Positions 17,360 through 25,316 of a stretch of DNA of 64,000 nucleotides are shown here, in pieces (the first letter of the stretch is position 1; the number at the start of each line of letters is the position of its first letter). The stretch lies in assembly GCF_900996245.1 (NCBI RefSeq), contig NZ_CAAJGK010000096.1, positions 348,244 to 412,243 of the forward strand, read 5' to 3'. Under the pieces are notes generated by a model, which did no database searches, was not told the DNA's origin, and saw only the letters and a program-made list of their open reading frames with translations. The DNA comes from Paraburkholderia sp. BCC1886 (lineage in GTDB: Bacteria > Pseudomonadota > Gammaproteobacteria > Burkholderiales > Burkholderiaceae). The position numbers were made by a program, and so were the translations under genes.

Positions 17360-18816
17360 CACACCCCCCAGCGCGGAATGTGATGCGAGCCGAGCGACAC
17401 GCAGATGTTTTTCGGTTCGAGGAACACTTCGTAGCTCCACGTGCCGCCTTCACGGCCGACCCCGGATGCTTTGGTGCCGCCGAACGGTTGCCGCAGATCG
17501 CGCACGTTCTGACTGTTGACGAAACACATGCCCGCTTCGACCGCGGCGGCGACGCGATGCGCGCGGCCGGTGTTCTCGGTCCAGATGTAGCTCGACAAGC
17601 CGTACGAGATGTCGTTGGCCAGCCGGATGGCATCGGCTTCGTCGTCGAACGGAATCAGGCAGGCGACCGGACCGAAGATTTCTTCCTGCGCGATGCGCAT
17701 GCGATTGTCGACATCGACGAACACCGTGGGCGCGACGAAGTTGCCTTTGCGCATCGCGTCGGGCAAGGCCGGCAGATCGAGGCCGCCGCATGCGAGCGTC
17801 GCGCCTTCCTTCGGACCGAGCTCGATATAGCTGCGCACTTTGGCCAGATGCGCCTGGCTGATCATCGGCCCGACGATCGTGCTGTCGGCGAGCGGATCGC
17901 CCACGCTGATCCGCTTCGCGCGCTCGATGAAGCGCTCGGCAAAACGCGTGTAAATGGAGCGCTGCACGAGGATGCGCGAGCCTGCCGTGCAGCGCTCGCC
18001 GTTGTTCGAGAAGATCATGAAGACGGCGGCGTCGAGCGCGCGTTCGAAGTCGGCGTCGTCGAAAATCACGAACGGCGATTTGCCGCCGAGTTCCATCGAA
18101 AACTTTTTCAGGCCCGCGCTTTGTACGATGCGGTTGCCGGTGGCCGTGGAGCCGGTGAACGACACCGCGTGCACATCGGGATGCGCGACCAGCGGTTCGC
18201 CGGTGTCCTTGCCGTAGCCGTGCACCACGTTCAGCACGCCGGCCGGAATGCCGGCTTCCAGCGCAAGCTGGCCGAGCATCGAAGCGGTGAGCGGCGACAG
18301 TTCGCTCATCTTCAACACGGCGGTGTTGCCGAACGCGAGGCAGGGTGCGACCTTCCACGTCGCGGTCATGAACGGCACGTTCCACGGCGAGATCAGCGCG
18401 CACACGCCGACCGGATGGAAGAGCGTGTAGTTCAGATGCGTGTCGGTGGGGTAGGTGTGACCATCGACGCGCGTGCACATCTCCGCGAAATAGCTGAAGT
18501 TGTCGGCGGCGCGCGGCACGAGTTGCTTGCGCGTTTGCGAGATCGTCTGGCCGGTGTCCTTAGTCTCGGTTTCCGAAATCTCGGGGACGTTCTTCGCGAT
18601 CAGTTCGCCGAGCTTGCGGACCCGCTTCGCACGTTCGGCGGCCGGTTGGGCGGCCCATGCGGGGAACGCCGCTTTGGCCGCCTGCACGGCGGCGTCCACT
18701 TCCTGCGTGCCGCCTCGCGCGACTTCGGCGAGCACTTCCTGTGTCGCCGGGTTCACGGTTTCAAAATAATCCTTGCCGGCTACCGCCTGGCCGTCGATCA
18801 GATGGTCGATACGCAT
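17359..18816 (-). CDS. hpaE: 5-carboxymethyl-2-hydroxymuconate semialdehyde dehydrogenase HpaE
   Basis: 485 residues, NAD-dependent aldehyde dehydrogenase superfamily. The catalytic Glu lies in MELGGKSPFVIF and the nucleophilic Cys in NNGERCTAGSR; the NAD-binding SFTGSTATGNRIV is intact. A strong AAGGAG precedes the ATG at 18816. Its position immediately before hpaD and after the hpaG pair supports the homoprotocatechuate assignment over other aldehyde dehydrogenases. Confidence 0.95.
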   Translation of the reverse strand: MRIDHLIDGQAVAGKDYFETVNPATQEVLAEVARGGTQEVDAAVQAAKAAFPAWAAQPAAERAKRVRKLGELIAKNVPEISETETKDTGQTISQTRKQLVPRAADNFSYFAEMCTRVDGHTYPTDTHLNYTLFHPVGVCALISPWNVPFMTATWKVAPCLAFGNTAVLKMSELSPLTASMLGQLALEAGIPAGVLNVVHGYGKDTGEPLVAHPDVHAVSFTGSTATGNRIVQSAGLKKFSMELGGKSPFVIFDDADFERALDAAVFMIFSNNGERCTAGSRILVQRSIYTRFAERFIERAKRISVGDPLADSTIVGPMISQAHLAKVRSYIELGPKEGATLACGGLDLPALPDAMRKGNFVAPTVFVDVDNRMRIAQEEIFGPVACLIPFDDEADAIRLANDISYGLSSYIWTENTGRAHRVAAAVEAGMCFVNSQNVRDLRQPFGGTKASGVGREGGTWSYEVFLEPKNICVSLGSHHIPRWGV

Positions 18817-18886
18817 ACTTGTCTCCTTCTTTTATTCATGGGGCCAACGTGAGCGGATTTGAGCGGACTTGAGCGCCCATGCCCGC

Positions 18887-19645
18887 TCACGCGCGGCCGA
18901 AATCCGCATCCGAACCGATGGTGTTGACGAGACGTCCGAGGCCGTCGATTTCGCACACCACTTCGTCGCCGCTATTCACGTTGACGATGCCTTCCGGCGT
19001 GCCGGTCAGGATCACGTCGCCCGGGGCGAGCGTCATGAAGCCGCTCAGGTATTCGATCAACGCGGGAATGTCCGTCACCAGGTCGCGCGTATTGCCGTGC
19101 TGTTGCCGCGTACCATTGACGAACGTGCGCAGTTCCAGTTGCGTGACGTCGGCGATGTCCGCGGCGTCGACGAACCAGGGGCCGAGCACCGTGCCGCCGT
19201 CGCGATTCTTCACGCGCAGGTTGGGGCGGTAGTAGTTTTCCAGGTAATCGCGAATCGCATAGTCGTTCGCGATCATGTAGCCGGCCACGTACTGCAACGC
19301 GTTTTCGCGCCTGACATTCTGTGCGGTCCGGCCGATCACCACAGCCAGTTCGCACTCGTAGTGCATGAACGCGACGCCCTCAGGACGGCGCGTCACGCCG
19401 CGATGACCGAGCACGGTTCCCGGTCCCTTAAGAAACACCAGCGGCTCTTCCTGCTGGTTGAACTGCAACTCCTTCGCGTGCTCGGCATAGTTCAGGCCGA
19501 GCGCGAAGATCGTACCGACTTCGATGGGCGCGAGCCATACGACTTCGTCTTCGCGACGGACGCGGCCGTCCGCGAGAAGCACGCCCTGGGCGTGCGGGTA
19601 GGCTTCGTGAATGGCGCCTGCATAGGCGACGCGGCCGCGCATCAT
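18887..19645 (-). CDS. hpaG2: HpaG C-terminal-type subunit: 2-hydroxyhepta-2,4-diene-1,7-dioate isomerase
   Basis: 252 residues from the ATG at 19645, which has AAGGAG seven bases upstream and overlaps the previous stop as ATGA. It is a fumarylacetoacetase-fold protein with the metal-binding signature FMHYECELAVVIGR and the active-site motifs FALGLNYAEHAKE and ILTGTPEGI. In E. coli HpaG is one chain with two such domains; here the two halves are separate overlapping genes. This half matches the isomerase (C-terminal) part. It lies 70 bases before hpaE. Confidence 0.92.
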   Translation of the reverse strand: MMRGRVAYAGAIHEAYPHAQGVLLADGRVRREDEVVWLAPIEVGTIFALGLNYAEHAKELQFNQQEEPLVFLKGPGTVLGHRGVTRRPEGVAFMHYECELAVVIGRTAQNVRRENALQYVAGYMIANDYAIRDYLENYYRPNLRVKNRDGGTVLGPWFVDAADIADVTQLELRTFVNGTRQQHGNTRDLVTDIPALIEYLSGFMTLAPGDVILTGTPEGIVNVNSGDEVVCEIDGLGRLVNTIGSDADFGRA

Positions 19646-20418
19646 CGTGATTCTCCTTGCGGCTTCGTTGCGGTGCCGACGAACCCGATAACAAGCGGCG
19701 GCCATGATCCGATCGACAGCGTGGCCGTGTCGCCGGCATGGGCAACCGGCGACGCGTGCGGTACGCCGAGCGTGATGACGTCGCCCGCGCTGAGCGTCAT
19801 GAAGTCGGTCACATCGGCGAGAAGTTGCGCGACGTGGCGCACCGACGTGGCGGTGCTCGCCGTGAAGGCGTCCCGTCCTTGAAGTTGCACGCGAATGGGC
19901 AGATCGTCCGGTGTCGCGACATGATGCGCCGCCACGACAGCCGGCCCGATCACACAGAAACCGTCGCGCGCGCGAAAGCGCACCGATGGCCGGTACACGC
20001 TTGCATGCGGCACGCTCAGGTCGGCCACCAGCGTGTACCCGGCGATATGGTCGACAGCCCGAGCGGCGCTCACGCGGGTGGCAGTGCGGCCGATCACGAT
20101 GCCAAGCGATGCGCCGACCTGCACGCCCGCGCTGTCGTCCGGAACGACCACTTGCGCGCGATGCCCCGCCAGCGTATTGCGCGGCTTCACATACAGCACC
20201 GGCGCCTGCGGCGGCGCTTTGTACGGCGCAGCGTGCACGGCGTCGCCGAGTGCCGCGAGCGCCGCCCGGTCGTTCAGCAAAGTGCCGTACACGGTGCCGG
20301 TGACCGGCGCGCGGCAGGCCGTGCCGCTTGCGAGCAGTGCAATGGCGCCGGCCGCATCCACGTCGCGAGGCAGCGCCTCGCCTTCCGGGTGCAATAGATA
20401 ATCCGCAACTGCAAACAT
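19642..20418 (-). CDS. hpaG1: HpaG N-terminal-type subunit: 5-oxo-1,2,5-tricarboxypent-3-ene decarboxylase
   Basis: 258 residues starting at the ATG 20418 (MFAVADYLL), with GGAG about a dozen bases upstream; upstream in-frame starts would place the operator inside the gene. It is a fumarylacetoacetase-fold protein with VLYVKPRNTLAGHRAQVVVP, VQVGASLGIVIGR and LSAGDVITLGVP. It corresponds to the decarboxylase half of HpaG. It is the first gene of the hpa operon and lies 25 bases downstream of the candidate HpaR operator. Confidence 0.9.
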   Translation of the reverse strand: MFAVADYLLHPEGEALPRDVDAAGAIALLASGTACRAPVTGTVYGTLLNDRAALAALGDAVHAAPYKAPPQAPVLYVKPRNTLAGHRAQVVVPDDSAGVQVGASLGIVIGRTATRVSAARAVDHIAGYTLVADLSVPHASVYRPSVRFRARDGFCVIGPAVVAAHHVATPDDLPIRVQLQGRDAFTASTATSVRHVAQLLADVTDFMTLSAGDVITLGVPHASPVAHAGDTATLSIGSWPPLVIGFVGTATKPQGESR

Positions 20419-20443
20419 AAACTGGCTGTCTCCGGGGGAAACC

Positions 20444-20457
20444 ACTAACATGTTAGT
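20444..20457. promoter_or_regulatory. Candidate HpaR operator
   Basis: ACTAACATGTTAGT is a perfect 14-bp palindrome between the divergent hpaG1 and hpaR genes, 25 bases before hpaG1. Its size and position fit a MarR-family site that would repress both directions until the pathway substrate binds HpaR. Confidence 0.7.
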
Positions 20458-20554
20458 AGTATTGCGCTTGATATGATCCAGCGTCAATGGTCTCCAGGCC
20501 GTTCGCGGGTTTTCCCTAAAGCTCCGCCGGCCGCTCTTAACCGATCCTGCCTAC

Positions 20555-21040
20555 ATGTCCGCATCTGCTCTCAAGTCCGCCGCCAAGCCGGCCTCCATTC
20601 GCGTGTTGCACCGCAACCTGCCGATGCTGTTGCTACGTGCCCGCGAAAAAATGATGGAGCGCTTCCGTCCGCTGATTACCGCGCATGGTCTCACCGAACA
20701 GCAGTGGCGGGTAATCCGCGCGCTCAATGAACACGGTCCGATGGAGCCGCGGCAAATCTCCGACCTCTGCACGATTTCGAGTCCGAGCATGGCCGGCGTC
20801 CTCGCGCGCATGGAGAGCATGGATCTCGTAACGAAGGAGCGTTTCGCGGAAGACCAGCGTCGCGTGCTGGTGTCGCTCACGAAGACCAGTGTGGCGCTGG
20901 TGCGGGTCATTTCGAAAGAACTCGAGGCGCACTATCGCGAACTGGAAAACAAGGTGGGAACCGAGATCGTCGAGCGCGTCTATCGTGCGGTGGACGATCT
21001 GCTGGCAGGGTTGGAGGACGAGGAGCCGGCAGACGAGTAG
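20555..21040 (+). CDS. hpaR: Homoprotocatechuate operon repressor HpaR (MarR family)
   Basis: 161 residues. A winged-helix MarR protein with GLTEQQWRVIRALNEHGP, the recognition helix region SSPSMAGVLARMES and the wing RVLVSLTK. HpaR represses the meta-cleavage operon, and the gene is divergent from hpaG1 with the palindrome between them. The start at 20555 is the first ATG of the conserved-looking frame. It converges with the D-threonine-aldolase-like gene, with 25 bases between them. Confidence 0.93.
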   Translation: MSASALKSAAKPASIRVLHRNLPMLLLRAREKMMERFRPLITAHGLTEQQWRVIRALNEHGPMEPRQISDLCTISSPSMAGVLARMESMDLVTKERFAEDQRRVLVSLTKTSVALVRVISKELEAHYRELENKVGTEIVERVYRAVDDLLAGLEDEEPADE

Positions 21041-21065
21041 AAGCCGGCGCGCGAGGGGTGGCGTG

Positions 21066-22202
21066 TCACCAGCCGTGAAAGCGTCGCCACACCGCCGTTT
21101 CGCCATCCGGCGATACCGCGTGATACTCGGGAAACTGCGCGCCGGTCGCGCACGCATGATTGGGCAGAATGCGCAGTTTCATGCCGATCGGAAAGCGTTG
21201 CGCGATGTCTTCGTCCGGTGCGTTGTCGCGCGTCGACGAGAGAATCCCATGCTCCTGATTCGCGCCGCTCACGAGATAGCCGGAGAGCGGTGTGCCGTTC
21301 AGCAGACACGGTTGCCCATAACCGAAATCGTGAGCCTGTTTCGACGTGCCGCGGTCGCGGCTCATCGCCATCCAGCCCGCGTCGAGAATCGCCCAGCCTT
21401 TTTCCGCCTGATGGCCGATCACGGTGGTGAGCACGCTGAGCGCGATGTCGTCGAGCGCGCACACGCCGACGTTGTGCATCACGAGATCGAAGAACACATA
21501 CACGCCCGCGCGCAGTTCGGTGACGCCTTCGAGTTGCGCCGCGGCTAAAGCGGTGGGCGTGGAGCCGACGCTGACCGCCGGGCACGCAATGCCGGCCGCG
21601 CGCAGACGCTCCGCCGCACGCACGCAACCGGCACGCTCCTGCGCGGCCAGCGCCGTAAGCGCTGCGGCATCGCGCAACTCGTAGCTGGAGCCCGCGTGGG
21701 TCATCACGCCGCCGACCATCACGCCGTTCTCATGCAGAATGCGTCCGACTTCGAGCAGCGTGTCCTGCTCCGGCGTGATGCCCGAGCGGTGGCCGTCGGT
21801 GTCCACTTCGATCCATACCTCGAAGATTTCGCCGTGCTGCTCGCCAAAGGCGGCAATTGCCGCGGCCGCCGTGGGATTGTCGACGACGAGTTTTAGCGCG
21901 CAGCCCTGGCGGCGCAGTGCGAGCGCGCGCGGCAACTTCGCGGGCGCGATGCCGACGGCGTACAGGATGTCTTCCACGCCCGCGGCAAAGAACGCTTCCG
22001 CTTCTTTCAGCGTCGACACGGTGATGCCGTGCGCCCCCGCTACCAGTTGCGCGCGCACGACGTCGAGGCATTTGCTGGTCTTCACATGCGGTCGGAAAGC
22101 GACGCCCAGCATGTTGGCCTGTGCCTGCATGCGCGCGATGTTCTTCTGCATTCTGGCCATGTCGATAACGGCTGCGGGGGTGTCGAGATGCTCAGGTTTC
22201 AT
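21066..22202 (-). CDS. D-threonine aldolase / DSD1-type PLP enzyme
   Basis: 378 residues, fold-type III (alanine racemase-like) PLP enzyme. The PLP lysine is K41 in FRPHVKTSK. The C-terminal PNHACAT motif supplies the His349 and Cys351 pair that binds a divalent metal in D-threonine aldolase, D-serine dehydratase and 3-hydroxy-D-aspartate dehydratase. The exact substrate within these three cannot be told from sequence. VGGVMTHAGSSYEL and SVGSTPTAL are also typical. It is a single gene, divergent from the sulfotransferase-like gene and convergent with hpaR. Confidence 0.85.
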   Translation of the reverse strand: MKPEHLDTPAAVIDMARMQKNIARMQAQANMLGVAFRPHVKTSKCLDVVRAQLVAGAHGITVSTLKEAEAFFAAGVEDILYAVGIAPAKLPRALALRRQGCALKLVVDNPTAAAAIAAFGEQHGEIFEVWIEVDTDGHRSGITPEQDTLLEVGRILHENGVMVGGVMTHAGSSYELRDAAALTALAAQERAGCVRAAERLRAAGIACPAVSVGSTPTALAAAQLEGVTELRAGVYVFFDLVMHNVGVCALDDIALSVLTTVIGHQAEKGWAILDAGWMAMSRDRGTSKQAHDFGYGQPCLLNGTPLSGYLVSGANQEHGILSSTRDNAPDEDIAQRFPIGMKLRILPNHACATGAQFPEYHAVSPDGETAVWRRFHGW

Positions 22203-22249
22203 GCGTTCACCGGTAGAAGGGGAGAGTGGCGAAGTCGTGCGCGCGTGTT

Positions 22250-22265
22250 TGCCGGCTAGCCGGCA
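22250..22265. promoter_or_regulatory. 16-bp perfect palindrome in a divergent intergenic region
   Basis: TGCCGGCTAGCCGGCA lies 47 bases before the PLP enzyme gene and 93 bases before the sulfotransferase-like gene. It could be an operator for either gene. Its GC-rich character also allows a chance or hairpin explanation. Confidence 0.4.
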
Positions 22266-22358
22266 TGACCCGCTAAACTGTGCGCCTGAGCCGGATGGCA
22301 GGGTGCCGTGCCGGCCATTCTATCGATTCGTCGAAGCTTGTACTGGAAGAGATGTCCG

Positions 22359-23498
22359 ATGACGCAGCCTCCTGATTCGCCGCACGGCCTGGCCGATACC
22401 GCCGGTCGATCCGCACAAACGCCGGCCGATATCCCGCACGACGCACCAGGCTCGGCGCGAGAAAGTGCCCTGAAACAAGGCATATTCCTGCATACCGGCT
22501 GGCGTAGCGCGGGCACCTGGGTGTGGTCGCGGCTGCGCGCACTCGACGCCGTGACGGCCTTTTACGAGCCGCTCAGCAACGTGCTCGCCGATCTCGGTCC
22601 CGACGATGTCGCCGCCAGCCGACCTACGCTGACCTCGGGACATCCGCCGCTAGGCAAGCCCTATTTCGACGAATACCGGCCGTTCCTGCAAACAGGCACG
22701 CGCGGTGTCGCCGGTTATGCGAGGCGTTTCGGCACCGACCGTTTCGGCAGCGCGCCGGATGCGACGTTCCCCGCGCTGCATGCATATCTGGACAATCTGT
22801 GCGAGCGCACGCGCGAGCGGGGCAGCCTGCCGGTCTTCAAGTTCTGTCGCTCGTCGGGACGGTTGCCGTGGTTCAGGCAGGCTTTTCCCGCCATCCTGCA
22901 TGCGGGTGTGTTGCGCAATCCGGCCTCGCAATTCGCGTCGGGCTGGCTGCTCAATCAGCAGTGGAATAATCCGTTCTTCGTGGCCGCGCCGTTCCGTGTG
23001 CTGGGGCTGAACGTGTCGGAGCCGCTGGTGCGGCAAGCTGTCGACGCCTGTGGCGTGAGCCTGCCGCCGCCGGCACCGGGTTCCGAGGATGCCTACGCCC
23101 TGGCCTGCGAACACTACGCGCGCACAGCCGAAGTCAATAACGCGTATCGCGCGTTCGTCGCGTTGTGGATACTCGCGGCGTTGCGCATTGCGCAGGGCGT
23201 CGATCTGCTGATCGATATGGACCGGCTCGGGCAGTCGCGCGACTACGCCGCGGGGTTGCGCGGCGAATTCGAAACGCTCTGCGGCGTGTCGCCCGATTTC
23301 GGCAGCGCGCGCGATCTGGTCGAGGAGACGCGGCGCAGTGCCGCGCGCATGGTCGGAATCGATGGGCGGGCGATGCGCGCGGTTCACTCCGCGGCATTGA
23401 AGTTTCTCAAGGCGCAGCCGGGCGTGGACCCGGCGCTCGTCGAACGGGTGCGCGAGAAAATGGTGCTGGCCAACGAACTGACCGAGCTTTGGCGCTGA
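22359..23498 (+). CDS. Sulfotransferase-like protein
   Basis: 379 residues from the ATG at 22359, which has GGAAGAG eight bases upstream. After about 40 polar residues, IFLHTGWRSAGTWVWSRLR resembles the 5'-phosphosulfate-binding loop of sulfotransferases (hydrophobic strand, then a loop with Arg/Ser/Gly/Thr and a Trp-rich helix), followed by a FYEPLSN segment. Later, VFKFCRSSGRLPW and HAGVLRNPASQFASGW fit the 3'-phosphate-binding region with its Arg and Ser. I infer PAPS-dependent sulfation of an unknown acceptor, perhaps a surface carbohydrate. No neighbour explains it, so the name is provisional. Confidence 0.55.
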   Translation: MTQPPDSPHGLADTAGRSAQTPADIPHDAPGSARESALKQGIFLHTGWRSAGTWVWSRLRALDAVTAFYEPLSNVLADLGPDDVAASRPTLTSGHPPLGKPYFDEYRPFLQTGTRGVAGYARRFGTDRFGSAPDATFPALHAYLDNLCERTRERGSLPVFKFCRSSGRLPWFRQAFPAILHAGVLRNPASQFASGWLLNQQWNNPFFVAAPFRVLGLNVSEPLVRQAVDACGVSLPPPAPGSEDAYALACEHYARTAEVNNAYRAFVALWILAALRIAQGVDLLIDMDRLGQSRDYAAGLRGEFETLCGVSPDFGSARDLVEETRRSAARMVGIDGRAMRAVHSAALKFLKAQPGVDPALVERVREKMVLANELTELWR

Positions 23499-23516
23499 AC
23501 CGCCTGCTTGCAAATT

Positions 23517-23564
23517 AAACGGGAAGGCGGTGACGAGGATGACCCCGTCACCGCTTCGCCGTTT
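23517..23564. terminator. Bidirectional hairpin terminator
   Basis: An outer pair AAACGG/CCGTTT and an inner pair GGCGGTGACG/CGTCACCGC enclose an 11-base loop between two convergent genes. A-rich and T-rich flanks on both sides fit termination in either direction. Confidence 0.75.
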
Positions 23565-24898
23565 TACTTCTTCGTCAAACCACCCACCAGTCCGCCGACC
23601 GCGCCGGTGACCGGCGCCAGCAAGCCGCCGGCGGTGCCCGAAAGGCCCGTCGTCGTCGTCGAAATGCCCGCGCTCGCGGTGACGCTGGCGGACGTCGTCG
23701 TGCTGCTGGAGGTCTGACCCGTCGCAGCCGACGTGACGCCGGCAAGCGTGCCCGTCACCGTGGAGACGACGCCTGTCAGCGGCGCAGTCAGCGCGTTGGA
23801 GCCCCCGGCGGTGCCGCTGAGTGCGCCCGTCACGCCGGAGGTCAGCGCGGCGACCGGGTTGGTCGCGGCCGTGCCGCCGGTCGCGCCGCTCAATCCGCCG
23901 GTGATGCTCGCGAGCGGATTGGCCGCGTTGCCGCCAGTCAGCAGCGCGCCAGTGGACGCCACGGTCTTGCCGGTATCGGAAACCAGCCCGCCGATGCTGC
24001 TCGTGACCGGATTCCCGCCGCTCGTTGCGATCAGGCCGCCGGTCTTGCCGAGGCCGCCGCCGACGGTCGTCAGCACGCCGTTCACCGGTGCACCGAGGCC
24101 CGTGGCCGTGCCGACCGTTTGCGTGGTCGACACCAGCGTGGATTCGATCGGCGTGATGGACGCGCTCGCCTGGCTGGTGATCTGCTGCACGGGACCCGTG
24201 CTGAGTGCGGTGCCGAGCGTCGTGCCGCCGTTCGTCAGGGCCTCTCCGAGCGCGTCGACCGCGCCGCCGACCGGCGTGGTGATAGTCGCGAGCGGCGCAA
24301 GCGGGCCGCTGCCGAGGCTGCCGACCAGCGTGCCCGTGCCGCTCACGGCTTTGCCGACATCGGCGACGACGCCGCCGGTGCTCGACACGGTCGTGCCGAC
24401 GCCGTCGCTACCCGTGCCCAGTTGTCCGACACCCGAGGTCACGCCGGTGCCGAGCGTGGCGACGGCGGCGCCGACGTCCTGGACGATGCCGCCGGCCGCC
24501 TGCGTGGTCTGCGAATCGACGCCCGGTACCGTCTGCGAGCCGACGAGCGCGCCGACCGTGGACACGGTGTTGCCGGTGTCCGTCACCACGTTGCCGGTTT
24601 GTCCCACGGTCTGGCTGAGGGCGTTCGGCGTGGCGGTGCTGGTGGGCGTGCCGCCGCCGTCGGAGGTGGTCGTGGTTGGGGTGCCGCCGGAACTGCCCGA
24701 GCCGCCCGCGCTCGCGGTCGAACCGCTCGCGCCGCCGGAGGTGGCGAGCGTCCCGCCGCTGCTGCCGCTGCCGGTTCCGGTTTTGGTTCCTGAGCTCAGC
24801 GAGCCGGAGCCGCCACAGGCGCTCAGGGAAAGCATCGCGGCCACGGCAGCCGCGATCATGCCGGTACGAAACGTACCTTGCGTCGTTTGGATCTTCAT
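23564..24898 (-). CDS. Repetitive Gly/Thr/Val/Ser-rich lipoprotein
   Basis: 444 residues. The start at 24898 has GAGG upstream. Residues 1-28 form a lipoprotein signal with lipobox LSAC followed by GGSGS, so the protein should be lipid-anchored. The rest contains almost no charged or aromatic residues and is built of irregular units ending in Gly-Thr/Val-Gly, such as GGVVADVGKAVSGTGTLVGS and SIGGLVSDTGKTVASTG. Similar Burkholderia proteins have been labelled collagen-like, but I see no regular Gly-X-Y run, so I prefer a descriptive name. It may form an extended amphipathic surface or periplasmic structure. It is monocistronic and ends at the shared hairpin terminator. Confidence 0.75.
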   Translation of the reverse strand: MKIQTTQGTFRTGMIAAAVAAMLSLSACGGSGSLSSGTKTGTGSGSSGGTLATSGGASGSTASAGGSGSSGGTPTTTTSDGGGTPTSTATPNALSQTVGQTGNVVTDTGNTVSTVGALVGSQTVPGVDSQTTQAAGGIVQDVGAAVATLGTGVTSGVGQLGTGSDGVGTTVSSTGGVVADVGKAVSGTGTLVGSLGSGPLAPLATITTPVGGAVDALGEALTNGGTTLGTALSTGPVQQITSQASASITPIESTLVSTTQTVGTATGLGAPVNGVLTTVGGGLGKTGGLIATSGGNPVTSSIGGLVSDTGKTVASTGALLTGGNAANPLASITGGLSGATGGTAATNPVAALTSGVTGALSGTAGGSNALTAPLTGVVSTVTGTLAGVTSAATGQTSSSTTTSASVTASAGISTTTTGLSGTAGGLLAPVTGAVGGLVGGLTKK

Positions 24899-25316
24899 GT
24901 TGCCCTCGGCTCTCATGTGTCGTTATAAAAGCGCTGATTTTTTCAGCACCTGAGCGGGTCAACGGCACGTGTAAGGGAAAATTAAGCCGGGTTTTCCCGT
25001 GGTTTTCTACTAATAAAGGTGGTGCCGGATCACGGCATGTTGCTTCGGAAAAGAATGCCGATCGCCGGAGATGACGGCATTTGTTCAATCACACGTATGA
25101 TTGGTTGGGCTGCTCGCCGAGTCGGATTCGAGCGGTCCGCGGCCGTCGCGTGTAAGGAATTGGCCAGCACAGTTGCCGCAGGAAAAACAGGACAGCGCGG
25201 CGCGGTTTTGAGAAGCTGTATCGGGAAACCACGCCTGGCCGTCGCTACAGTGGCCAGGTCCCGCCGGCGCCGGGCCATGGGTGCCGCTCTCCGTCATGAA
25301 CCCCGAGGTGTGAAAA
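24899..25316. promoter_or_regulatory. Divergent promoter region between the lipoprotein and mmsA
   Basis: 418 bp without a convincing gene; open frames crossing it have no ribosome site and continue into mmsA out of frame. The part nearest the lipoprotein gene (24905-25015) is AT-rich, fitting its promoter. The dyad at 25086-25103 is the only clear candidate operator. Confidence 0.45.
25086..25103. promoter_or_regulatory. Candidate operator upstream of mmsA
   Basis: CAATCA, six bases with an ACGT centre, then TGATTG: a perfect 6-bp dyad about 214 bases before mmsA. Its distance from mmsA leaves open whether it serves mmsA or the divergent lipoprotein gene. Confidence 0.45.

Noticed and set aside
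18845..18886. Repeated GAGCGGATTT-like units between hpaE and hpaG2
   Set aside because: Two or three short diverged copies in a 70-base spacer; not enough to call a regulatory element.
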